Source of the DNA: Acinetobacter lactucae
GTDB taxonomy: Bacteria > Pseudomonadota > Gammaproteobacteria > Pseudomonadales > Moraxellaceae
Assembly: GCF_001605885.1 (NCBI RefSeq)
Contig: NZ_LRPE01000010.1
Coordinates: forward strand, 62,001 to 126,000
Length of the DNA stretch: 64,000 nucleotides
Direction of reading: 5' to 3'
Shown here: one piece after another, positions 51,296 through 60,460 of the stretch
Layout of the letters: every line of letters begins with the position of its first letter
Numbering within the stretch: the stretch's first letter is position 1
Notes under the pieces: model-generated
What the model saw: only the letters and a program-made list of their open reading frames with translations
Told to the model about the DNA's origin: nothing
Database searches by the model: none
Made by a program: the position numbers and the translations under genes

Positions 51296-52945
51296 ATGAT
51301 GGATTATCAAAATGCTGCACAGGCTTTCGATTTGGAAAGTACTGCAAAAAAAATGTTATCAGGTTCACTTGATGCCTTAAACGCTTGTTATGAATGCTGT
51401 GATCGACACGCAGATGGCGACAAAATTGCGCTGTATTGGCAAGGAAAAGACGGACGAAAAGAGCAATATACCTTCCGTGAACTAAAAGAATGGTCGAGTC
51501 AATTTGCCAACTTTTTAAAATCACAAGGTGTAAAAGCAGGCGACCGTATTTCAGGGCTATTACCAAGAACACCTGAACTGATCGTGACTATTTTTGCGGC
51601 TTGGCGAATTGGTGCAGTCTATCAACCACTATTTACTGCATTTGGCCCAAAAGCGATTGAGCACCGTATTCAGCTTGCACAAAGTAAGCTGGTGGTGACC
51701 GACATGGGCAACCGTAGCAAGCTTGATGAAATTGAAAATTGCCCTGCAATTGTGACGGTGGCCGATGCACCAGGTACTCCGCTCAAAGCAGGTGATTTTA
51801 ATTTCTGGAATGAAGTGAAGCAGCAGTCCGATCAATGTGATTTGGTTATGCGTAGCATCCAAGATCCTTTCTTGCTCATGTTTACTTCAGGTACTACAGG
51901 TCCTGCTAAACCATTGGAAGTGCCTTTAAAAGCACTGATTGCCTTTGGTCGATATATGCAAGATGCCATTGGTTTAACCGAAGAAGACTCGTTTTGGAAT
52001 ATTGCCGATCCGGGTTGGGCTTATGGTCTGTACTATGCGATTACTGGGCCGTTATTCTTGGGTCACGCTACCTTGTTCTATGAAGGTGGTTTCAGCACAG
52101 ATAGTTTATGCCAAATTGTGAAAGATTATAAAATTAACAACTTGGCAGGTGCACCAACGGCTTATCGCATGATGATGGCAGCTGACCCAGCACAAATGGC
52201 GCCGTTAAAAGGTCAGTTCCGTGTGGTGAGTAGTGCAGGCGAGCCACTCAACCCAGAAGTAATTCGCTGGTTTAAACAAGTGCTTGATGCTCCGATTTAT
52301 GACCACTATGGGCAAACTGAAGTCGGCATGGTGGTGTGTAATCATCATGGTTTAAAACATGAAATTCATGCCGGTTCAGCAGGTTTCCCAAGTCCGGGCT
52401 ATCGCGTTGCGATTGTCAATGAACAAGGTGAAGAACTTCCAGCCGACACCCCAGGAATTTTAGCAGTCGATATTAGCCAGTCTCCAATGATGTGGTTCGG
52501 CGGCTATAAAGAAAGCCGTAAATCACCTTTCGTTGGTCATTACTATTTAACTGGCGACACTGCCGAGCTTCATGCCGATGGCAGCATGAGCTTTGTGGGT
52601 CGTAGTGATGATGTAATCACCACATCGGGCTATCGTATTGGGCCTTTCGATGTAGAAAGTGCATTACTCGAGCATGAAGCGGTGGTTGAAGCAGCAGTGA
52701 TTGGAGTGCCTGACCCAGACCGTACAGAAATCGTTAAAGCATTCGTGATTTTAGCCGCAGATTCTCAACCTTCTGAGACACTTGCTGAACAACTCAGTCA
52801 GTTTGTAAAAAAACGACTTTCTGCACATGCTTACCCACGTTTAGTTGAATTTGTGAGTGAATTACCTAAAACTCCAAGTGGCAAAATTCAGCGCTTTTTA
52901 TTGCGTAATCAAGAAATTGCTAAACAACAAGCTAAAGCAGGGTAA
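51296..52945 (+). CDS. AMP-dependent acyl-CoA synthetase
   Basis: A 549-residue ANL-family synthetase with the P-loop-like motif [35 protein letters not shown], and [38 protein letters not shown]; the final Lys is in [14 protein letters not shown]. It activates a short or branched acid with CoA; position in the valine operon suggests isobutyrate, propionate or a similar acid. ATG 51296 or 51299. Confidence 0.88.
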   Translation: MMDYQNAAQAFDLESTAKKMLSGSLDALNACYECCDRHADGDKIALYWQGKDGRKEQYTFRELKEWSSQFANFLKSQGVKAGDRISGLLPRTPELIVTIFAAWRIGAVYQPLFTAFGPKAIEHRIQLAQSKLVVTDMGNRSKLDEIENCPAIVTVADAPGTPLKAGDFNFWNEVKQQSDQCDLVMRSIQDPFLLMFTSGTTGPAKPLEVPLKALIAFGRYMQDAIGLTEEDSFWNIADPGWAYGLYYAITGPLFLGHATLFYEGGFSTDSLCQIVKDYKINNLAGAPTAYRMMMAADPAQMAPLKGQFRVVSSAGEPLNPEVIRWFKQVLDAPIYDHYGQTEVGMVVCNHHGLKHEIHAGSAGFPSPGYRVAIVNEQGEELPADTPGILAVDISQSPMMWFGGYKESRKSPFVGHYYLTGDTAELHADGSMSFVGRSDDVITTSGYRIGPFDVESALLEHEAVVEAAVIGVPDPDRTEIVKAFVILAADSQPSETLAEQLSQFVKKRLSAHAYPRLVEFVSELPKTPSGKIQRFLLRNQEIAKQQAKAG

Positions 52946-52956
52946 AGGAAATAATA

Positions 52957-54084
52957 ATGCAATTTACCGAAGAACAATTACTTATTCGTGATATGGCGAA
53001 AAGTTTCGCCCAAGAACAAATCAAACCCAATGCCAGTGATTGGGACCGAGACGGAACATTCCCGAAAGACACCTTGGCTCAAATGGGTCAACTCGGTTTT
53101 ATGGGTATGCTTGTGTCAGAGCAATGGGGTGGTTCTGACACGGGTAACTTAGCCTATGTACTGGCGCTTGAAGAAGTTGCCGCAGCCGATGGTGCAACCT
53201 CGACCATCATGAGCGTACACAACTCGGTTGGCTGTGTACCTATTTTAAAATTTGGTACCGATGAGCAAAAAGAGCGCTTTTTAAAGCCTTTGGCACAAGG
53301 TGAAATGATCGGTGCTTTTGCTTTAACTGAACCACATACTGGCTCAGATGCGGGAGCTATTAAAACCCGTGCAGTAAAAGATGGCGATGACTACATTTTA
53401 AATGGTGCCAAGCAATTTATTACCTCTGGTGATAATGCCGGTGTCATTATTGTATTTGCAGTGACCGATCCAAGTGCAGGCAAAAAGGGTATTAGCGCAT
53501 TTTTAGTCCCACGCGAGACACTGGGTTATGAAGTGATTCGTGTTGAAGAAAAACTGGGTCTGCATGCTTCAGATACGTGTCAGATTGCTCTGACAGATGT
53601 ACGCATCCATAAAAGTCTCATGCTAGGTAAAGAAGGCGAAGGCTTGAAAATCGCACTTGCCAATTTAGAAGGTGGACGTATTGGTATTGCTGCACAAGCA
53701 GTTGGTTTAGCACGTGCGGCGCTCGAAGAAGCAACCCGTTATGCCAAAGAGCGTATTACTTTTGGAAAACCAATTTTTGAGCATCAAACCATCGCGTTTC
53801 GCCTTGCTAGTATGGCAACTGAAATTGAAGCAGCGAGACAACTGGTTCACTACGCTGCGCGTTTAAAAGAAGCAGGTCAACCGTGTTTGAATGAAGCTTC
53901 AATGGCCAAGCTATTTGCTTCAGAAATGACTGAGCGAGTGTGCTCGAGCGCGCTACAAGTGTTTGGTGGCTATGGCTACCTGAGAGACTTCCCAATTGAG
54001 CGTATCTATCGTGATGCCCGTATTTGCCAAATTTACGAAGGCACCAGTGATATTCAACGTTTAGTCATCGCACGTAGTCTATAA
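52957..54084 (+). CDS. Acyl-CoA dehydrogenase (probably isobutyryl-CoA)
   Basis: A 375-residue FAD acyl-CoA dehydrogenase: [20 protein letters not shown], the FAD/ETF contact [20 protein letters not shown], and catalytic glutamate in [11 protein letters not shown]. In the mms operon it most likely makes methacrylyl-CoA from isobutyryl-CoA, but branched-chain family members are hard to separate from sequence. Eleven bases after the synthetase gene. Confidence 0.9.
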   Translation: MQFTEEQLLIRDMAKSFAQEQIKPNASDWDRDGTFPKDTLAQMGQLGFMGMLVSEQWGGSDTGNLAYVLALEEVAAADGATSTIMSVHNSVGCVPILKFGTDEQKERFLKPLAQGEMIGAFALTEPHTGSDAGAIKTRAVKDGDDYILNGAKQFITSGDNAGVIIVFAVTDPSAGKKGISAFLVPRETLGYEVIRVEEKLGLHASDTCQIALTDVRIHKSLMLGKEGEGLKIALANLEGGRIGIAAQAVGLARAALEEATRYAKERITFGKPIFEHQTIAFRLASMATEIEAARQLVHYAARLKEAGQPCLNEASMAKLFASEMTERVCSSALQVFGGYGYLRDFPIERIYRDARICQIYEGTSDIQRLVIARSL

Positions 54085-54105
54085 AATCAGAACAAGGAAT
54101 AAATA

Positions 54106-54879
54106 ATGCAGTGGCAAAGTATTTTATTAGAAAAGCGTAATGGGGTTGGACTGATTACATTAAATCGCCCTCAAGCGCTCAATGCTTTAAACAGCGAATT
54201 AATTAGTGAAATTAATCAGGCATTAGATCAGCTCGAAAAAGACCGCGAAATTGGTTGTATGGTATTGGCAGGTTCGGAAAAAGCTTTTGCCGCAGGTGCA
54301 GACATTAAAGAAATGGCTGATTTAGCATTTCCTGATATTTACTTTGATGATTTTTTTCATCTTGCAGACCGTATCGCACAGCGCCGTAAACCTCTAATTG
54401 CTGCTGTCAGTGGCTATGCGTTAGGTGGCGGCTGTGAATTGGCACTCATGTGTGACTTTATCTATTGTGCTGATAACGCCAAGTTTGGTTTGCCTGAAGT
54501 GACTTTAGGCGTGATCCCGGGTATTGGTGGCACACAACGCTTAACTCATGCAATTGGTAAAGCCAAAGCAATGGAAATGTGTTTTACCGCTCGTCAAATG
54601 GGTGCTGTAGAAGCAGAGCAAAGTGGTTTGGTTGCACGTGTGTTTACTAAAGAAGAATTACTTGAACAAACTTTGCAAGCTGCAGAAAAAATTGCAGCAC
54701 GATCTTTAACTGCAAACATGATGCTTAAAGAAACGATTAACCGAGCTTTTGAGGTGAATCTCACCGAAGGCCTACGTTTTGAAAGACGTATGTTCCATTC
54801 AATATTTGCAACATCTGACCAAAAAGAAGGAATGCAGGCTTTTGTTGAAAAACGAAAGGCGAATTTTAAAAATCAATAA
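54106..54879 (+). CDS. Enoyl-CoA hydratase
   Basis: A 257-residue crotonase-fold protein with GYALGGGCELALMCDFIYC (oxyanion hole), PEVTLGVIPGIGGTQRLTH (catalytic glutamates) and the AFAAGADIKEMADL motif. It hydrates methacrylyl-CoA to 3-hydroxyisobutyryl-CoA in the inferred pathway. Starts 21 bp after the dehydrogenase with AAGGAAT before ATG. Confidence 0.92.
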   Translation: MQWQSILLEKRNGVGLITLNRPQALNALNSELISEINQALDQLEKDREIGCMVLAGSEKAFAAGADIKEMADLAFPDIYFDDFFHLADRIAQRRKPLIAAVSGYALGGGCELALMCDFIYCADNAKFGLPEVTLGVIPGIGGTQRLTHAIGKAKAMEMCFTARQMGAVEAEQSGLVARVFTKEELLEQTLQAAEKIAARSLTANMMLKETINRAFEVNLTEGLRFERRMFHSIFATSDQKEGMQAFVEKRKANFKNQ

Positions 54880-54891
54880 GAGATCAATAAA

Positions 54892-55917
54892 ATGAATACA
54901 GAAAATCACTTAATGATTGAGCAACAAGGTAAGTTGGGCGTGATTACCTTAGACCGTGTGACTCATCTCAATGCACTGTCGCTAGATATGATTAAAAGTA
55001 TTGGTGCCCAATTAGAACTTTGGCGAAATGATGCGGATGTTCAGGCAATCTTAATCAAATCAAATAGCCCAAAAGCCTTTTGTGCAGGTGGAGATATTCG
55101 CTATCTCTACGACAGCTATAAAAATGGCACAGCCGATTATAAAGGCTACTTTAGCGCCGAATATAAAATGCTAAATACACTGCGTGAATATACAAAGCCA
55201 ATCATCGTTGTACTTGATGGCTATGTCTTAGGTGGTGGTTTTGGTTTGGCTCAGGCGTGTCACATTGTGGTGAGCAGTGAAAAATCCAGATTTGCCATGC
55301 CTGAAACAGCGATTGGTTTTTTCCCAGACGTCGGGGCAACTCATTTCTTGTCTCGCCTTGATGATATTGGTGTTTATATGGCAATTACGGGAGAGCAGAT
55401 TAGCAGTAGCGATGCGCTCTACCTTGATTTAATTGACTACCATGTGCCAAGCGAGCAGTTACAAGCTTTACAGGATGCTCTTGTTGAAGCACCAAGTTTA
55501 AGCAAAGAGGGAATTGAACACATCATTACCCGATTTATTACTCGCCCTGCTGAAAGTGAATTAAAACAATTGGCGGAAGGTATTCGTAAACACTTCGGAT
55601 ATCAGCATTTAGATGAAATCGAGCAAAGTCTTGAAAATGAACAAGATGAAAGCTTAAAGACTTGGGCAAGCAAGATGCTTAGCATTTTGCAGCAGCGCTC
55701 ATTTATTGCTAAACAAACCAGTTTAAAACTGCAACATTTGGGTCGAGGACTTTCTTTACCACAGTGTATGCAGCTTGAACGTGATTTACAGGATATCTGG
55801 TTTGAGCATGGTGACTTTATTGAGGGTGTTCGTGCTCTCATTGTCGATAAAGACAAACAACCACAGTGGCAAGGACGTAATTCGAAATTTGAGCCAATTT
55901 TAGAAAAATTGAGCTAA
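54892..55917 (+). CDS. 3-hydroxyisobutyryl-CoA hydrolase
   Basis: A 341-residue crotonase-superfamily hydrolase (AFCAGGDIRYLYDSYKNG, GYVLGGGFGLAQACHIVV, FAMPETAIGFFPDVGATHFL). Length and the FPDVGATHFLSRL region fit the HIBCH/ECI-like group over a simple hydratase. It frees 3-hydroxyisobutyrate, which MmsB then oxidises, completing the pathway. Thirteen bases after the previous gene. Confidence 0.88.
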   Translation: MNTENHLMIEQQGKLGVITLDRVTHLNALSLDMIKSIGAQLELWRNDADVQAILIKSNSPKAFCAGGDIRYLYDSYKNGTADYKGYFSAEYKMLNTLREYTKPIIVVLDGYVLGGGFGLAQACHIVVSSEKSRFAMPETAIGFFPDVGATHFLSRLDDIGVYMAITGEQISSSDALYLDLIDYHVPSEQLQALQDALVEAPSLSKEGIEHIITRFITRPAESELKQLAEGIRKHFGYQHLDEIEQSLENEQDESLKTWASKMLSILQQRSFIAKQTSLKLQHLGRGLSLPQCMQLERDLQDIWFEHGDFIEGVRALIVDKDKQPQWQGRNSKFEPILEKLS

Positions 55918-56037
55918 GCCGTATTACGTAATCCTAAAAAGCTTAAGGAGATAAAGCGAGACCTGAAAATGCTTATGGTCAGGGTTGGTCATAAGCATAA
56001 AAAAGATAAAACAAGAAAATCTAAAAAGGACATTACG

Positions 56038-57399
56038 ATGCAATCAATACATGGAAACGGTTCAAATACTAAAAAGTCGTCACATCGATTAGCAGGCATC
56101 TCTAGCATGGTCGGCACTACCATTGAGTGGTATGACTTTTTTATTTACGGTGCGGCAGCAGCGCTCATTTTTAATAAGCTATTTTTCCCAAATCTGGATG
56201 CACTTACCGGCGTACTTGCTGCATTTGCAACTTACGCCGTCGGGTTTATTGGAAGACCGTTAGGCGGCTTAGTCTTTGGTCACTTTGGTGACAAGATTGG
56301 CCGTAAATCGATGTTGCTGCTGACCTTGATGCTCATGGGCATCCCAACTGTACTGATTGGCTTATTACCGACTTACGAATCAATTGGTTATTGGGCTGCG
56401 ATTGGTTTGGTTGTCTTGCGATTCATTCAAGGTATGGCAATGGGTGGTGAATGGGGTGGTGCCGTACTGATGGCCGTTGAACATGCACCCGAAGGCGGTA
56501 AAGGGTTCTGGGGAAGCCTGCCTCAAGCTAGTACAGGTGGTGGTTTAATGCTAGCCTCAATCGCGTTGGGTCTGGTGTCGTTATTACCTGAAGAAGCACT
56601 GTTTAGTTGGGGTTGGCGTTTACCATTTCTTGCTAGCATTATTTTACTGGCAGTGGGTTGGTATATTCGTGTGAAAGTGCCTGAGTCACCAGATTTTGAA
56701 AAAGTAAAACAGCAGTCTGAAGAAGTCAAAGTTCCTGCTTTACAGGTTTTTAAAAACCATCCAAAGCAACTCATCACCATTATTTTGGCTCGCGCAGCCG
56801 AGAACGCATGGTTCTATATTGCCTCAACATTTACATTAGCTTATACCACTGCACAACTTGGAATCCCACGCCAAGACATTTTATTTGCCACCATTTGCGG
56901 TGCAGCCGTCATTTTATTTATGACGCCGTTATGTGGACATTTGTCGGATAAAGTCGGCCAACGCAATATGTTTATGTTTGGCCTATGCATACTGGCACTT
57001 TACTGCTACCCATTTTTTACCATGCTCAATACAAAAGATCCGGTCTTAGTTTGGACAGCAATTGTTTTGGCTATTGGTGTTGTATTCCCAATTATGTATG
57101 CACCGCAAGCTCAGCTTTTTGCACGTCAATTTCCTGCGGAAATTCGCTATAGTGGAATTTCAATTTCGGTACAGTTGGCTGGCGTATTAGGTGGTGGTTT
57201 GGCACCGATGATTGCTACTAAACTGTTGAGTGTGGGGCAGGGCAATCCATATCTAATTATGCTTTATATTGGAAGTATGGCTGTAGTCGCAATTATATCG
57301 ACGTCATTTATGCCGCGCGATTGGAGTGCTAAAACGGATGAGGCTTATCATAAGAAAGAGGAATTAAATTTGAAAACCAAAATTACTGAGCAGTCTTAA
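56038..57399 (+). CDS. MFS metabolite:H+ symporter
   Basis: A 453-residue transporter of the metabolite:H+ symport (MHS) type, with SMVGTTIEWYDFFIYGAAAA near residue 20 and RPLGGLVFGHFGDKIGRKSM near 65, plus MGGEWGGAVLMAVEHAP. About 12 membrane segments. Likely imports an acid for the mms pathway. Start ATG 56038 (MQSIHGNGSN) has AAAAAGGAC upstream; the frame extends to 55969. Operon end. Confidence 0.86.
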   Translation: MQSIHGNGSNTKKSSHRLAGISSMVGTTIEWYDFFIYGAAAALIFNKLFFPNLDALTGVLAAFATYAVGFIGRPLGGLVFGHFGDKIGRKSMLLLTLMLMGIPTVLIGLLPTYESIGYWAAIGLVVLRFIQGMAMGGEWGGAVLMAVEHAPEGGKGFWGSLPQASTGGGLMLASIALGLVSLLPEEALFSWGWRLPFLASIILLAVGWYIRVKVPESPDFEKVKQQSEEVKVPALQVFKNHPKQLITIILARAAENAWFYIASTFTLAYTTAQLGIPRQDILFATICGAAVILFMTPLCGHLSDKVGQRNMFMFGLCILALYCYPFFTMLNTKDPVLVWTAIVLAIGVVFPIMYAPQAQLFARQFPAEIRYSGISISVQLAGVLGGGLAPMIATKLLSVGQGNPYLIMLYIGSMAVVAIISTSFMPRDWSAKTDEAYHKKEELNLKTKITEQS

Positions 57400-57428
57400 T
57401 ATTAAGTTTGAATTTTCAAATAAAGAAA

Positions 57429-57450
57429 GCCCTAATCTTTTGACTAGGGC
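57429..57450 (+). terminator. Terminator after the mms operon
   Basis: GCCCTA ... TAGGGC with a 10-base loop and TTTT after it. Confidence 0.75.
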
Positions 57451-57539
57451 CTTTTAAATTTGGAGCGGGAAACGAGATTCGGGCTTAAGACCTTAATCTT
57501 TGTAATGTCACCAATATTCTTAGACTTTAATTTAAAAAA

Positions 57540-58091
57540 TTACACTTCAATCAAACATGCAAACATAGCATATCCGTCAATAACCATGGGTAGGCCTGCA
57601 CGATGAGCACGAAAACCCGCAGCACGTAATAACCGCTCTACCCCAAGAGGTGAAGTGGTAATAAGTTGTTTGGCGCCTTGTTTTCTTGCAAAGTTGATCG
57701 CTTCTTGCAGAATAGCAATAGAGACGGGGGATGACACTGCTTGGCTAGCAGAAGAAGGTGGGTTTGAGAAATCCATGGCTGAAAATCTTGATAACTCCCA
57801 AATTTCTGGTGAGCAAGGAATAGGCATTCCATTAAGTAATTGAGGAAATATTTCACCAAGTAAATAAGGTTGAGTAGTCGGTAGTAATCTGGCACAACCA
57901 ATAATATTGAACTCTTCATCTTGAGCGACGACATACGCGGTATCAACTTTGTCAAACTGATCTAGTTCTTCATGATTTGGACAGTTCAACTCCCAACCTA
58001 AATATTCAACAAATACCCTATAGCGGTAATTTTTAAATTTAGTATATAGGCCTTCTGAAAAATTATTTTGAAATCCAGCAATAACATTCAT
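57540..58091 (-). CDS. abaI: Acyl-homoserine lactone synthase AbaI
   Basis: A 183-residue LuxI-family synthase (MNVIAGFQNNFSEGLYTKFK, then YRYRVFVEYLGWELN). The conserved residues are visible: R/F/W in YRVFVEYLGW, the Asp pair near DQFDKVDTAYVV, and R in GCARLLPTTQP. It makes 3-hydroxy-C12-homoserine lactone in A. baumannii, from S-adenosylmethionine and acyl-ACP. A lux box lies 59 bp upstream. I start at 58091. Differences from the AbaI I remember (for example NVIAG for NIIAG) point to a relative within the complex. Confidence 0.95.
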   Translation of the reverse strand: MNVIAGFQNNFSEGLYTKFKNYRYRVFVEYLGWELNCPNHEELDQFDKVDTAYVVAQDEEFNIIGCARLLPTTQPYLLGEIFPQLLNGMPIPCSPEIWELSRFSAMDFSNPPSSASQAVSSPVSIAILQEAINFARKQGAKQLITTSPLGVERLLRAAGFRAHRAGLPMVIDGYAMFACLIEV

Positions 58092-58149
58092 TACAAGTGC
58101 TTCCACTTATTTTTCAAGTGACTTTACTGAACAGCTGGGAGGGCGGTAA

Positions 58150-58165
58150 CTGTAAGAATTTACAG
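58150..58165. promoter_or_regulatory. Lux box before abaI
   Basis: CTGTAAGAATTTACAG, whose reverse reads CTGTAAATTCTTACAG. A near palindrome of the lux type, 59 bp upstream of the abaI start, between abaI and abaM. Likely AbaR site that gives positive feedback. Confidence 0.85.
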
Positions 58166-58169
58166 GTTT

Positions 58170-58586
58170 CTAAGAGAAATATGGAGTTAATTTAGCCATT
58201 GTTCGGGTTGTATTGATTTGGGCATAAATGAACTGTTCCCAGAACAAAGTATCAATTTTCTTTTTGATTAGTGTGTCAGTCAGAGCACATCCAATATCTG
58301 TACCATATAGATCAACAATCATGATATTACTTCGAGGTAGGCCAATACGTTTTATGCTCGTGATGCCATTGTATTCAATAAATTCCCAGTCCCATCCAGT
58401 ACTTAACGCTGGGGTCAGTGAGGTTGCCCACTCAGTAAAACCATAATGTAGAGTTTGACAATCTTGCATTCGCGTTGATTCAACAATAGATATGAGATGG
58501 TGGAGTGGATAGTTCATAAGCTGGTTTTCATTCATTCGAATAAAACCATCTGTTGATATTGATAAATGAGAGGGGACGGTGACCAT
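58170..58586 (-). CDS. abaM: RsaM-type quorum-sensing modulator AbaM
   Basis: A 138-residue protein on the same strand as abaI and between it and abaR. It matches the AbaM/RsaM family by position and by its IVDLYGTDIGCALTDTLIKK and AINTTRT-type C terminus. RsaM proteins lower signal production; in A. baumannii AbaM represses quorum sensing and biofilm functions (from memory). No helix-turn-helix. Start ATG 58586. Confidence 0.85.
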   Translation of the reverse strand: MVTVPSHLSISTDGFIRMNENQLMNYPLHHLISIVESTRMQDCQTLHYGFTEWATSLTPALSTGWDWEFIEYNGITSIKRIGLPRSNIMIVDLYGTDIGCALTDTLIKKKIDTLFWEQFIYAQINTTRTMAKLTPYFS

Positions 58587-59220
58587 GCTACCTGTTCAAA
58601 TGACTTGAATTGGGGTTCAATGGATAAATAGCATAAATTATTACCAATAAAATACTGTTATCTTTAGCAGGTTAACTGGTGGCAGATTGCATGCAACATT
58701 AAGCTATTCTTGAGAGTAGGGTTTATTTAAGTGGAAATTAAGAATTTTTCCTTCTTAATAGGAAAATCATGTATTTTTATATTATAAACAAAATGTATTA
58801 TACATATTATAGATAGTGTCTAGTTCATTGATTGGAAAATAATTGTAATAAAATCATATAATTTTTTAATTTTTAAAGATTGCTAATTTATCTTATGATT
58901 AGTGTAGAATAATATGGGCATCAGGAGATAATAAAAATATTATTTAATTAAATTAATAAGAATATGCAAATTAGATTAAGTAATAGGCTTATTTTGTAAG
59001 CCAAAAATAATCATTTTTTGGAATAAAATGTGCCCTATAAAATTTAATATTTAAAGCATAATCTGCGCATGCAATATAACAACCTTACAAAGCTTTCTGA
59101 AACTATTTTACCCGAATAATTTAAAACCCTCTCAGGCTAAAAAATGTTGTTAATTGGATTATGAATTCACAATATGCAACTGCGTAAAAATAATTTATGT
59201 GCGAGGACTAATGCGGGAAA
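58587..59220. promoter_or_regulatory. abaM-abaR divergent intergenic region
   Basis: A 634 bp very AT-rich gap that must hold the abaM and abaR promoters. I see no lux box in it and no stable hairpin. Confidence 0.45.
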
Positions 59221-59937
59221 ATGGAAAGTTGGCAAGAAGATCTACTATCGGCATCTCTGATCGTACAAAATGAATATCAATTGTTTGAAATCGTTAAATC
59301 CACAGCTTTAAAGCTCGGATTTGATTATTGTGCGTATGGTATGCAATCGCCCTTGTCTATTGCCGAACCAAAAACAATTATGTTGAATAATTATCCACAA
59401 GAATGGCAGAAACGCTATGTGGAACAGCAATATATAAAGGTAGATCCAACTGTGCAGCATTGTATGGTATCACTTCAACCTCTTATATGGTCGAACCAAT
59501 CTGCGAAGACACAAGAACAAAAAGAGTTCTGGGAAGAAGCAAGTTCTTATGGCCTAAATGTCGGTTGGGCACAGTCAAGCCGCGACTTTATTGGTACTAG
59601 AGGAATGTTAACTCTGGCAAGATCCAGTGAGCAATTGTCAGAAAAAGAGCAGAAAGCTCAATATACGAATATGTATTGGTTGACCCAAACAGTACACTCC
59701 AGTATTGCTAAAATTGTGAATGACACAGAATTTGCTCAGTTTAATCTTTATTTAACTCATCGTGAAAAAGAGGTATTACGTTGGACTGCTGAGGGTAAAA
59801 CATCAGCAGAGATTGCACAGATTATTGGAGTTACTGAAAGAACAGTAAATTTTCATCTTTGTAACGCAATGCAGAAGTTAAATGTGAATAATAAAATTTC
59901 AGCTGCTATTCGAGCTGTAATGTTAGGGATTTTATAG
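59221..59937 (+). CDS. abaR: LuxR-family quorum-sensing receptor AbaR
   Basis: A 238-residue regulator: autoinducer-binding domain about residues 20-160 (AYGMQSPLSIAEPK; QYIKVDPTVQHC; WGWAQSSRDFIGTRG-type W/Y/D positions) and a C-terminal LuxR helix-turn-helix about 172-235 (LTHREKEVLRWTAEGKTSAEIA, ITERTVNFHL-type recognition helix). It binds the AbaI signal and activates lux-box promoters. Two such boxes are in this window. Confidence 0.93.
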   Translation: MESWQEDLLSASLIVQNEYQLFEIVKSTALKLGFDYCAYGMQSPLSIAEPKTIMLNNYPQEWQKRYVEQQYIKVDPTVQHCMVSLQPLIWSNQSAKTQEQKEFWEEASSYGLNVGWAQSSRDFIGTRGMLTLARSSEQLSEKEQKAQYTNMYWLTQTVHSSIAKIVNDTEFAQFNLYLTHREKEVLRWTAEGKTSAEIAQIIGVTERTVNFHLCNAMQKLNVNNKISAAIRAVMLGIL

Positions 59938-60460
59938 AATTATATATATAAATATTTGAAAAATTTAATATTAGATTAATTGGGGTATTTTAATTTTGTA
60001 TTTAAAGTTAAGTTGAATTAATTAAAATAAAATTTCATAGAAAGATTATGTAAAAATTTTTATTTTAAAAAGTATAAGTTAAATTAAAATTTATTTTTAT
60101 TTCAATATTAAAATTAATATAAAATAATGTGTTTCTCCATTTAATATCTTGGTGGAAACTTTTAGAGTTTGTTGAATACTGTTGAAATAGAAGACAAAAT
60201 TAGCTTTGGGTCTAATTCAATTGGTTGAATTTAAAATATAAAAATAATTTTTTGAAAGTACTTAGATGTCTTAATTTTTAATAAATAAAAAGCAACCTGT
60301 AAACCCTTACAGGTGTAATAAGAAATATTTGAACTTAAAATATAATGTGAATTTGTATTTTAAATAAAAAGTATATTCATTTTTATTAAAAGCCCCGAAG
60401 AGAATGTAATTTCTAAATTAGTGAATTTTAAGGGTGCATTATAATTAATCGGAGTAATTT
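59938..60460. promoter_or_regulatory. Promoter region of the acyl-AMP ligase operon
   Basis: A 523 bp very AT-rich gap that includes a lux box at 60297-60312. Otherwise nothing is seen but A/T tracts. Confidence 0.55.
60297..60312. promoter_or_regulatory. Lux box before the acyl-AMP ligase gene
   Basis: CTGTAAACCCTTACAG, ten of twelve outer positions as in the abaI box, about 150 bp upstream of the acyl-AMP ligase start. Puts the operon under AbaR. Confidence 0.8.
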
